Assembly (NCBI GenBank): GCA_002342685.1 | Contig: DDQN01000065.1 | Location: 1 to 8,093, forward strand | From: Vibrio sp. UBA2441 | GTDB lineage: Bacteria > Pseudomonadota > Gammaproteobacteria > Enterobacterales > Vibrionaceae | Direction: 5' to 3' | Length of the DNA: 8,093 nucleotides | Shown: piece by piece, positions 1-5,029 of the stretch | How the letters are laid out: every line of letters starts with the position of its first letter | Numbering within the stretch: position 1 is the stretch's first letter | Notes under the pieces: generated by a model | What the model saw: only the letters and a program-made list of their open reading frames with translations | What the model was told of the DNA's origin: nothing | Database searches by the model: none | Position numbers and translations under genes: made by a program

Positions 1-21
1 TTCAAATTTTTCTTTAGACAC
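1..21 (-). CDS. tuf: Elongation factor Tu, first 7 codons only (runs off left edge)
   Basis: Read on the minus strand, the first 21 bases are GTG TCT AAA GAA AAA TTT GAA, giving (M)SKEKFE. This is the conserved N-terminus of bacterial EF-Tu, the GTPase that delivers aminoacyl-tRNA to the ribosome. A strong Shine-Dalgarno sequence (AGGAAGGA, 30-37) lies 8 bases upstream of the GTG. The gene follows fusA in the same direction, which is the standard str operon order rpsL-rpsG-fusA-tuf. The rest of the gene, including the GTP-binding motifs, is outside the window, so the call rests on seven residues, the ribosome binding site and synteny. Whether this copy is tufA or tufB cannot be told here; many gammaproteobacteria carry two near-identical copies. 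Confidence 0.86.
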
Positions 22-29
22 GATCGTGT

Positions 30-37
30 TCCTTCCT
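30..37 (-). promoter_or_regulatory. Ribosome binding site of tuf
   Basis: The minus strand reads AGGAAGGA, with the nearer AGGA 8 bases before the GTG at 19-21. It supports a GTG start for tuf even though almost all of the gene lies outside the window. Confidence 0.75.
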
Positions 38-85
38 AGTTATGATTCGCTCCGGAATAAGCTCCAAAGCGCGCCAGAATTTGCT

Positions 86-114
86 ATTTTATGCGCCAAC
101 ACGCGTTAGCGCAA
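86..114 (-). promoter_or_regulatory. Candidate promoter for tuf with a hairpin in its spacer
   Basis: In the 143-base fusA-tuf gap the minus strand shows TTGCGC (114-109), a 17-base spacer and TAAAAT (91-86). The -10 matches the sigma70 consensus at 5 of 6 positions and the -35 at only 3 of 6. The spacer overlaps an inverted repeat at 93-112 (GCGCTAAC, loop GCGT, GTTGGCGC; one G-U pair). Together they could give tuf extra transcription apart from the str promoter, or the repeat may act only as an mRNA hairpin between fusA and tuf. Weak -35, so low confidence for the promoter; the inverted repeat itself is plain to see. Confidence 0.3.
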
Positions 115-164
115 TATTTGAACTCATTGATCTTCCAAAAAAGAAGAAAAATGTGTCCAGTTTT

Positions 165-2261
165 TTAACCACGCTCTGCAATGATTGCATTTGCAACATT
201 TTTTGGCACTTCAGCGTACTCACTAAACTCCATAGAGTAAGAAGCACGGCCTTGTGTCGCAGAACGTAAATCAGTTGCGTAACCGAACATGACAGACAAC
301 GGAACTTGTGCACGAATTATCTTCAGGCCAGCTGTCCCCTCGTCCATACCTTCGATGATGCCACGACGACGGTTAATATCGCCAACGACGTCACCCATCC
401 AGTCTTCTGGAGTAGTTACTTCAACTTTCATCATAGGCTCAAGCAGAACTGGTTGCGCTTCAAGTGCACCCGTTCTGAAAGCCATAGAGGCGGCGATTAC
501 AAACGCCATCTCACTTGAATCTACTTCATGGTAAGAACCATCATATAGTGTCGCTTTGATGTCCAGTACTGGATAACCAGCAAGCACACCATTGTTCATC
601 TGCTCTTCTACGCCCTTCGCGACAGAACTGATGAACTCTTTTGGTACAACACCATCGGAAATTTCGTTTACGAAGACAAAGCCTTCACCCGCTTCTGATG
701 GTTCTAGTTTCAGCCATACGTGACCGTATTGACCTTTACCACCATGCTCACGGATAAACTTACCTTCCGCTTTCGCGGTACCACGAATAGTTTCACGATA
801 AGCAACTTGCGGATTACCAACGTTGCAGTTAACGCCAAATTCGCGCTTCATGCGGTCAACGATGATATCTAAGTGTAGTTCACCCATACCTGAAATCAGA
901 GTTTGACCTGTTTCATTGTCTGTCTCGACTCGGAACGATGGATCTTCTGCCGCTAGTTTACTTAACGCGATAGTCATTTTGTCTTGATCAGCTTGAGAGC
1001 TAGGCTCTACGACTATCTGAATTACTGGGTCTGGGAATTCCATACGCTCAAGAACAATCTTGTGGTTCTGATCGCACAGGGTTTCACCCGTAGTCACATT
1101 TTTTAAGCCAATAATGGCAGCAATGTCACCTGCTCGTACTTCTTTCACTTCTTCACGCTTGTTTGAGTGCATTTGAACAATGCGACCTAAACGTTCACGT
1201 TGCTGCTTAACTGAGTTGTAGGCCGTTTTACCGCTTTCAACAACACCAGAATAAACACGAATGAAAGTTAACGTTCCCACAAACGGGTCAGTTGCAATCT
1301 TAAATGCAAGCGCTGAAAACGGTTCTTTGTCATCTGCATGACGTTCTACTTCATTCTCGTTTTCATCGATACCTTTAATTGCAGGAACATCAACAGGAGA
1401 AGGAAGGAACTCAACAACCGCATCAAGAACAGCTTGTACGCCTTTGTTTTTGAAAGCACTACCACAAGTCGCCAGTACAATTTCATTATTAAGGGTACGA
1501 GCACGAAGACCTTGTTTGATCTCAGCTTCTGTTAGTTCACCTTCTTCAAGGTACTTATCCATTAGCTCTTCAGATGCTTCAGCCGCTGCTTCCACAAGCT
1601 CTGTGCGGTACTCTTCCGCCATTTCTTGCATGTCAGCTGGAATATCTTCGTAGGTAAACGTCATGCCTTGATCGGCATCATTCCAGTTGATTGCTTTCAT
1701 CTTGATAAGGTCAACAACACCTTTAAACTCATCTTCTGCACCAATATTCAACTGGATTGGAATAGGAGTTGCACCAAGACGATCTTTAATTTGTTCAATA
1801 ACTCGCAAGAAGTCAGCACCAGTACGGTCCATCTTATTGACGAATACGATACGAGGAACTTGATACTTATCAGCCTGACGCCATACCGTCTCTGACTGCG
1901 GTTCAACACCAGACGAGCCACAGAATACAACAACCGCGCCATCAAGCACACGCAACGAACGCTCTACTTCAATCGTGAAGTCAACGTGCCCAGGAGTATC
2001 AATGATATTGATGCGGTGATCAGGGTATTGTGCTTCCATACCACGCCAAAACGTAGTGGTCGCCGCTGAGGTGATCGTAATACCACGCTCTTGCTCTTGC
2101 TCCATCCAGTCCATGGTAGCTGCACCATCGTGAACTTCACCGATTTTATGAGAAAGGCCGGTATAGAACAGAATACGTTCACTTGTGGTTGTTTTGCCTG
2201 CATCTACGTGAGCCACAATACCGATATTACGGTAGCGCTCAATAGGAGTTTTACGAGCCAC
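165..2261 (-). CDS. fusA: Translation elongation factor G
   Basis: EF-G is the cytoplasmic GTPase that translocates tRNAs and mRNA on the ribosome and, with ribosome recycling factor, splits post-termination ribosomes. The 698-residue protein has the usual family length. GTPase motifs are intact: P-loop AHVDAGKT (17-24), switch I RGITIT (59-64), DTPGH (88-92, with the catalytic His92) and NKMD (142-145). Domain II, the ribosomal-protein-like domains III and V, and domain IV (with GGKGQYGHVW) follow in the normal order. The start is the GTG at 2261, giving MARKTPIERYRN, with AGAGGA 7 bases upstream; the reading frame stays open for 30 more codons upstream, but that extension has no family counterpart. 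Third gene of the str operon, 156 bases after rpsG through a structured leader. Vibrios often carry a second EF-G gene elsewhere; the str location makes this the main copy. Confidence 0.98.
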   Translation of the reverse strand: MARKTPIERYRNIGIVAHVDAGKTTTSERILFYTGLSHKIGEVHDGAATMDWMEQEQERGITITSAATTTFWRGMEAQYPDHRINIIDTPGHVDFTIEVERSLRVLDGAVVVFCGSSGVEPQSETVWRQADKYQVPRIVFVNKMDRTGADFLRVIEQIKDRLGATPIPIQLNIGAEDEFKGVVDLIKMKAINWNDADQGMTFTYEDIPADMQEMAEEYRTELVEAAAEASEELMDKYLEEGELTEAEIKQGLRARTLNNEIVLATCGSAFKNKGVQAVLDAVVEFLPSPVDVPAIKGIDENENEVERHADDKEPFSALAFKIATDPFVGTLTFIRVYSGVVESGKTAYNSVKQQRERLGRIVQMHSNKREEVKEVRAGDIAAIIGLKNVTTGETLCDQNHKIVLERMEFPDPVIQIVVEPSSQADQDKMTIALSKLAAEDPSFRVETDNETGQTLISGMGELHLDIIVDRMKREFGVNCNVGNPQVAYRETIRGTAKAEGKFIREHGGKGQYGHVWLKLEPSEAGEGFVFVNEISDGVVPKEFISSVAKGVEEQMNNGVLAGYPVLDIKATLYDGSYHEVDSSEMAFVIAASMAFRTGALEAQPVLLEPMMKVEVTTPEDWMGDVVGDINRRRGIIEGMDEGTAGLKIIRAQVPLSVMFGYATDLRSATQGRASYSMEFSEYAEVPKNVANAIIAERG

Positions 2262-2268
2262 GGTTGAA

Positions 2269-2274
2269 TCCTCT
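2269..2274 (-). promoter_or_regulatory. Ribosome binding site deciding the fusA start
   Basis: The minus strand reads AGAGGA, 7 bases before the GTG at 2261-2259. It fixes the start at MARKTPIER rather than at the upstream ATG at 2351, which would lie inside the hairpin-rich leader. Confidence 0.8.
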
Positions 2275-2289
2275 TTACTTAGAGACTTA

Positions 2290-2358
2290 GGGACTATTGC
2301 TATCTCTATGCCTAGATCATTGCTAAAAAAGCACAGCCCTAGATATAGCAATAGTTCC
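2290..2358 (-). promoter_or_regulatory. Large imperfect inverted repeat in the fusA leader
   Basis: Arms 2290-2308 and 2340-2358 are 19 bases each and pair at 17 positions as RNA, with two mismatches. The core is CTATTGCTAT against ATAGCAATAG, and the arms enclose a 31-base loop. The structure ends about 15 bases upstream of the fusA ribosome binding site on the transcript. Its upstream arm shares bases 2353-2358 with a second hairpin (2353-2377), so both cannot form at once. This could be a regulatory switch, an RNase processing site or a stabilising structure; the sequence alone does not say which. Confidence 0.5.
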
Positions 2359-2377
2359 TAGCATATGCATAGGAACT
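2353..2377 (-). promoter_or_regulatory. Second leader hairpin, competing with the larger one
   Basis: AGTTCCTA (2353-2360) and TAGGAACT (2370-2377) form a perfect 8-base inverted repeat with a 9-base loop that contains the palindrome GCATATGC. Six of its stem bases are also needed by the 2290-2358 stem, giving two mutually exclusive folds upstream of fusA. Confidence 0.45.
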
Positions 2378-2406
2378 AAAGAAATGCTGCAGGGAACCCT
2401 GCAGCA
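2374..2406 (-). terminator. Terminator-like hairpin between rpsG and fusA (possible attenuator)
   Basis: On the minus-strand transcript, 11 bases after the rpsG stop, TGCTGCAGGG (2406-2397) and CCCTGCAGCA (2394-2385) pair as a G+C-rich stem with a tiny AA-centred loop. A U-rich stretch UUUCUUUAGUU follows (2384-2374). It resembles an intrinsic terminator, but the U-tract is interrupted and fusA must still be transcribed through it. Partial termination, which would lower fusA relative to rpsG, or a 3'-end processing and stability role are the likely options. Confidence 0.42.
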
Positions 2407-2417
2407 CTAAAAAGGTA

Positions 2418-2888
2418 TTACCAGCGGTAATGTGCGAACGCTTTGTTAGCGTCAGCCATGCGGTGAACGTCTTCACGTTTCTTAACCGCAGTACCTTTGT
2501 TCTCAGACGCATCTAGCATTTCTGCTGCAAGACGTTGAGCCATAGATTTTTCACCACGCTTACGCGCAGCTTCAACTAACCAACGCATAGCAAGTGCGTT
2601 ACGGCGTACCGGACGTACCTCTACAGGTACCTGGTAAGTTGAACCACCCACACGGCGAGATTTAACTTCTACCGCAGGACGAACATTTTCAAGAGCTTCT
2701 TCAAATACAGCTAAGTGATCTTTACCAGATTTCTCAGCCATAGTTTCTAGTGCAGTGTAAACAATTTTCTCTGCAGTAGATTTCTTTCCGTCAACCATAA
2801 GGATGTTAACGAATTTTGCCAGCAGTTCAGATTTGAACTTAGGATCTGGAAGGATCTTACGCTGACCAATAACGCGACGACGTGGCAT
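2418..2888 (-). CDS. rpsG: 30S ribosomal protein S7
   Basis: S7 binds the 3' major domain of 16S rRNA, nucleates assembly of the 30S head and contacts mRNA and tRNA at the exit site. The 156-residue product begins MPRRRVIGQRKILPDPKF and ends YRW, both typical of bacterial S7, and has the family's usual length. It is rich in Lys and Arg throughout. A Shine-Dalgarno GGAG (2897-2900) lies 8 bases before the ATG. It is the second gene of the str operon, 114 bases after rpsL. In E. coli, S7 is the translational repressor of this operon and binds the rpsL-rpsG intercistronic RNA; the hairpin seen in that gap here would suit the same role, but that is inference. Confidence 0.98.
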   Translation of the reverse strand: MPRRRVIGQRKILPDPKFKSELLAKFVNILMVDGKKSTAEKIVYTALETMAEKSGKDHLAVFEEALENVRPAVEVKSRRVGGSTYQVPVEVRPVRRNALAMRWLVEAARKRGEKSMAQRLAAEMLDASENKGTAVKKREDVHRMADANKAFAHYRW

Positions 2889-2924
2889 AGGAATTTCTCC
2901 GTTGTCTTTTTCTTCAGGTTATCC

Positions 2925-2940
2925 AAAACTTTTCAGTTTT
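2925..2940 (-). promoter_or_regulatory. GNRA-loop hairpin in the rpsL-rpsG gap, possible S7 feedback site
   Basis: The transcript reads AAAACU-GAAA-AGUUUU, a perfect 6-base stem closed by a GAAA tetraloop, about 36 bases before the rpsG start. A second short hairpin (CTTCT/AGAAG) sits just after the rpsL stop. In E. coli this gap carries the S7 mRNA target for autogenous control. The position agrees, but I cannot show homology of the structure. Confidence 0.4.
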
Positions 2941-3002
2941 ATCAAAATTAAAATAATTTAATGTTTGGCCTTACTTAACGCTTCTATATAAACAGAAGGG
3001 CA

Positions 3003-3377
3003 TTAAGACTTAGGACGTTTCACACCGTACTTAGAACGACCTTTCTTACGGTCATTTACGCCTGCACAGTCAAGTGCACCACGAACTGTGTGGTAACGTA
3101 CACCAGGAAGGTCTTTAACACGACCGCCACGGATTAGAACAACTGAGTGCTCTTGAAGGTTGTGGCCTTCACCGCCGATGTACGAAGTTACTTCGAAGCC
3201 GTTCGTTAGACGAACACGACAAACTTTACGAAGTGCTGAGTTAGGTTTTTTAGGTGTAGTAGTATATACACGAGTACATACACCACGTTTTTGTGGGCAC
3301 GCTTCTAGTGCTGGCACGTTGCTTTTAACAACTTGCTTTGCACGAGGCTTACGTACCAACTGGTTAATAGTTGCCAT
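3003..3377 (-). CDS. rpsL: 30S ribosomal protein S12
   Basis: S12 lies at the decoding centre of the 30S subunit and governs translational accuracy; it is the classical streptomycin-resistance locus. The 124 residues are of standard length, starting MATINQLVRKPR and ending KYGVKRPKS. The two resistance hot spots are wild type: Lys43 in TPKKPN and Lys88 in RVKDLPG. Asp89, the residue methylthiolated by RimO in E. coli, is present. AGGAG lies 7 bases before the ATG. It is the first gene of the str operon, about 72 bases downstream of the predicted transcription start. By sequence, the allele is the streptomycin-sensitive form. Confidence 0.98.
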   Translation of the reverse strand: MATINQLVRKPRAKQVVKSNVPALEACPQKRGVCTRVYTTTPKKPNSALRKVCRVRLTNGFEVTSYIGGEGHNLQEHSVVLIRGGRVKDLPGVRYHTVRGALDCAGVNDRKKGRSKYGVKRPKS

Positions 3378-3455
3378 TAACTAGCTCCTGGTTTTTGAAA
3401 ATTAGCTTAGTGAAAAATCTATCCCCAATGCACATAGTACAATTAGGGACGCAAA

Positions 3456-3484
3456 ATTCTATTCATGGATGGGAGATGTGTCAA
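3456..3484 (-). promoter_or_regulatory. str operon (rpsL-rpsG-fusA-tuf) sigma70 promoter
   Basis: The minus strand has a perfect -35 TTGACA (3484-3479), a 17-base spacer and -10 TAGAAT (3461-3456). The expected start is near 3449, leaving a leader of about 72 bases before rpsL. After the -10 comes TTTGCGTCCC; such a G+C-rich discriminator is typical of promoters repressed by ppGpp and DksA (stringent control). The A+T-rich stretch just upstream of the -35 (3485-3505) would suit an UP element. Nothing else in the region is as close to consensus. Confidence 0.88.
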
Positions 3485-3507
3485 GAAATTTCGAACTAAA
3501 AATGAAC

Positions 3508-3521
3508 AGAAAGATCTTTCT
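3508..3521. promoter_or_regulatory. 14-base perfect palindrome upstream of the str promoter
   Basis: AGAAAGATCTTTCT is perfectly self-complementary and centred about 66 bases upstream of the predicted str start, a position typical of activator or repressor sites. I do not recognise the motif as the site of a named regulator. Confidence 0.35.
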
Positions 3522-3572
3522 TACTTTTTGTCTTCAAAGCATTTAGGACTAGAATATTCCTGCGACTCGTTA

Positions 3573-3587
3573 CCATGCTTCGCATGG
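3573..3587. repeat. Short hairpin resembling a REP-type palindrome
   Basis: CCATGC-TTC-GCATGG is a perfect 6-base stem with a 3-base loop, extended by two further pairs after one mismatch, and preceded by GCGACTCGTTA. Its shape recalls the intergenic palindromes scattered through many proteobacterial genomes. Neither strand has a T-run after it, so it is not a good terminator. Copy number cannot be judged from one window. Confidence 0.3.
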
Positions 3588-3635
3588 GAAGAAAAATAGT
3601 AAGCAAATTAAAAAATTTTGTTCAATCTAATGCTA

Positions 3636-3663
3636 TTGATGCACAGAACGATGTTGCTAGTAT
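3636..3663 (+). promoter_or_regulatory. Candidate promoter of the zinc-ribbon gene
   Basis: TTGATG (3636-3641), a 16-base spacer and TAGTAT (3658-3663) lie about 32 bases before the proposed ATG at 3696. Both boxes are imperfect, but the spacing and position are sensible. Confidence 0.38.
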
Positions 3664-3695
3664 CAAGGCTCTTTATAAGAGATGGGATTATTTAT

Positions 3696-3956
3696 ATGAA
3701 TAAATTTTGTCAAAGTTGTGGAATGCCAATGAAAAGAGATCCACATAATGGGGGAACAAATAAAGACGGAAGTAAAAATACACAATACTGTAGTTACTGC
3801 TTTCAAAATGGGGAGTTTACCCACCCTGAAATAACAACAGCCCAAGAAATGCAAAGCTTTTGTATAAATAAGATGCAGGAAGAAAAAACAGCATCTAAAT
3901 TTATGGCGTGGTTATATACTCGCGGTATCCCGAAGCTAACCCGCTGGACAAACTAA
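3696..3956 (+). CDS. Small putative zinc-ribbon protein (Zn_ribbon_2 / DUF-type), function unknown
   Basis: The 86-residue product starts MNKFCQSCGMPMKRDPH and has two CxxC knuckles (C5/C8 and C32/C35) flanking GTNKDGSKNTQY. This is the pattern of the widespread putative zinc-ribbon family whose members carry CQSCGMP and YCSYCFQNG motifs. A C-terminal part (47-86) includes FCINKM and GIPKLTRW. The cysteines most likely bind one zinc ion; no catalytic residues or membrane segments are seen, so it should be cytoplasmic. The start is chosen because family members begin just before the first CxxC and a GGGA lies 8 bases upstream; the upstream ATG at 3618 would add 26 unrelated residues. Single gene, divergent from rpsL and convergent with tusB. 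It is visibly A+T-richer than its neighbours and uses rare codons (AGA, ATA, GGG) in its first two thirds, suggesting later acquisition. Biological role unknown. Confidence 0.85.
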   Translation: MNKFCQSCGMPMKRDPHNGGTNKDGSKNTQYCSYCFQNGEFTHPEITTAQEMQSFCINKMQEEKTASKFMAWLYTRGIPKLTRWTN

Positions 3957-3977
3957 TATTCTGACGCAAACGACTCA

Positions 3978-4010
3978 ACAAAGAAGAATGAACCTAGGTT
4001 TACTCCCAGG
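3978..4010 (-). terminator. Weak candidate terminator of the yheO-tusDCB operon
   Basis: On the minus strand CCTGGG (4010-4005), a 6-base loop and CCTAGG (3998-3993) pair with one G-U, overlapping the last tusB codons. A U-rich but interrupted stretch (UUCAUUCUUCUUUGUU) follows. It lies in the 43-base gap between convergent genes, where a terminator is expected, but it is weak. Confidence 0.3.
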
Positions 4011-4275
4011 TCATAGATGTTGTGTATTTTTCCGTTAACTCTACAAAGCCTGAAAATCCAACGAGCGCACAGCGACTACCAACGACCAAACCTCTAGCGT
4101 TCACATCTTCTGTCAGGCAATACACTGGCAATTTAGTCTGGTTCAGATCTTGATGAGATTTATGCGCTGGTAATCCAGCGTAAACGCCATCTTCAACTAA
4201 TAAGAGGGTATCACCTTCTGTTGAATAGGCTATTGCTTCGGTCAATGACCTGTGATGTTTAACGATATGAAGCAT
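4000..4275 (-). CDS. tusB: Sulfurtransferase complex subunit TusB
   Basis: TusB is the third component of the TusBCD complex, which takes persulfide sulfur from TusA and passes it through TusE to MnmA for 2-thiouridine at U34 of tRNA Lys, Glu and Gln. The 91-residue protein begins MLHIVKHH, carries GDTLLLVEDGVYAGL and the LTEDVNARGL segment, and ends FVELTEKYTTSMTWE, all matching the DsrH-like TusB family in length and order. The protein acts structurally in the heterohexamer; TusD holds the active cysteine. It is the last gene of the operon, 8 bases after tusC, with AGGA upstream of its ATG. In E. coli rpsL follows directly; here a plus-strand zinc-ribbon gene intervenes. Confidence 0.93.
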   Translation of the reverse strand: MLHIVKHHRSLTEAIAYSTEGDTLLLVEDGVYAGLPAHKSHQDLNQTKLPVYCLTEDVNARGLVVGSRCALVGFSGFVELTEKYTTSMTWE

Positions 4276-4283
4276 TTATTGTC

Positions 4284-4640
4284 CTAGAAAGAGAGTATCT
4301 TATCGCAGCATTGAAGTTTTTCTTTAAGCTCATTTCTGTCTAACCGAGTTGCATCTAACACGAGCTCCACACTGGTTAGCCCATTATCCATAAGAGAGTC
4401 AACACACAAATAAACCTGCTCTATATCGTATAACTCCATAAGTTTAAAAGCTGGAGCATAATCTCTTGAATAGATAGAGGCTGTTGTTTGACTTGCGACC
4501 AACTGCGTCACCCCCTCACCGACAAAGAAGACCGCGATATCTTCACTATAGGCAGAAGCGGCTAACAAGGCGTCCAAGCCTTCCCTACCTTTGGCAGTAG
4601 AATGGGGATGCGAACGAAATACAAAACCAAGCGTTTTCAA
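4284..4640 (-). CDS. tusC: Sulfurtransferase complex subunit TusC
   Basis: TusC is the DsrF-like middle subunit of the TusBCD sulfur-relay complex for tRNA 2-thiolation. The 118-residue product has the family landmarks: FVFRSHPHSTAKGREGLDAL near the N-terminus, DIAVFFVGEGVTQL (about 34-47) and ARDY/YDIEQVYLC-like segments (SRDYAPAFKLMELYDIEQV), ending DKILSF. Its start is a TTG at 4640 that overlaps the tusD stop as TTGA, indicating translational coupling; no ATG lies near the conserved N-terminus. A rare start plus coupling would keep its synthesis tied to tusD, as suits an equimolar complex. Family length is about 119, so it is complete. Confidence 0.94.
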   Translation of the reverse strand: MKTLGFVFRSHPHSTAKGREGLDALLAASAYSEDIAVFFVGEGVTQLVASQTTASIYSRDYAPAFKLMELYDIEQVYLCVDSLMDNGLTSVELVLDATRLDRNELKEKLQCCDKILSF

Positions 4641-5029
4641 AATTGTACTACTCTGTCCTGAGTTAATAGCGCTTCGGCTAGACTACCTAGTCCCGTTTGT
4701 TCAAAACCATTAGCCAAATTATGCTGTTCTTTATTATGCTGAACGGCTTCCTGGTGCCCAATAACGCCACGGCGTAGCGCTGCTGCAACACAGGTTTCCA
4801 AGCGAACATGGTGTTTGACTGCGAGTTGCTGCCAAGCGGCGGTAAGGTCGAACTCGTCGTTCGCTGGCACAATGAGATTAGAGCCGTTATTAACACCTTG
4901 TTGATAAAAGAATACCGAACTTAATGAATGGCCCTTTTCAATCAATGCGCAGGCAAAGCCATAAGCATTACGGGCAGACTGTTCACCATAAACGGAACCA
5001 TTAACCAATAAGGTGTAGCTCAAACTCAC
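4637..5029 (-). CDS. tusD: Sulfurtransferase complex subunit TusD (catalytic)
   Basis: TusD (DsrE-like) is the subunit of TusBCD that carries the persulfide during transfer of sulfur from TusA to TusE in tRNA mnm5s2U34 synthesis. The 130-residue protein has GSVYGEQSARNAYGFACALI, SSVFFYQQGV, the PANDEFDL segment and the active-site loop ETCVAAALRRGV, with Cys80 at the place of the catalytic Cys78 of E. coli TusD; it ends DRVVQF as in E. coli. The chosen start is the GTG at 5029, which overlaps the yheO stop as GTGA. A TTG two codons later (5023) aligns with the E. coli Met1 and cannot be excluded. It is the second gene of the yheO-tusDCB operon. Confidence 0.95.
   Translation of the reverse strand: MSLSYTLLVNGSVYGEQSARNAYGFACALIEKGHSLSSVFFYQQGVNNGSNLIVPANDEFDLTAAWQQLAVKHHVRLETCVAAALRRGVIGHQEAVQHNKEQHNLANGFEQTGLGSLAEALLTQDRVVQF

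Larger units (their letters stand above)
3378..3695. other. 318-base divergent intergenic region between rpsL and the zinc-ribbon gene
   Basis: It holds, from rpsL outward: the rpsL leader with its ribosome binding site, the str promoter (3456-3484), A+T-rich sequence suited to an UP element, a 14-base perfect palindrome (3508-3521), a short hairpin of REP-like appearance (3573-3587) and a candidate promoter for the plus-strand zinc-ribbon gene (3636-3663). No further gene is seen. The frame of the zinc-ribbon gene is open back to an ATG at 3618, but nothing supports that start. Confidence 0.7.

Noticed and set aside
42..269. Small plus-strand open frame across the fusA-tuf gap
   Set aside because: It runs into the antisense of fusA, has no ribosome binding site and no recognisable motif.
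1444..1895. Overlapping plus-strand frames inside fusA
   Set aside because: They are antisense shadows of the conserved EF-G frame with low-complexity, family-less products.
2262..2351. In-frame N-terminal extension of EF-G by 30 residues
   Set aside because: The extension has no family counterpart, lies in the hairpin-rich leader, and a strong ribosome binding site precedes the GTG at 2261.
3573..3600. Hairpin CCATGC-TTC-GCATGG as a terminator
   Set aside because: It has no T-run on either strand and lies upstream of divergent promoters, where no transcript needs to end.
3618..3695. Longer zinc-ribbon protein starting at an ATG at 3618
   Set aside because: The 26 extra residues are unlike the family, which starts just before CQSCGMP, and would run through the candidate promoter.
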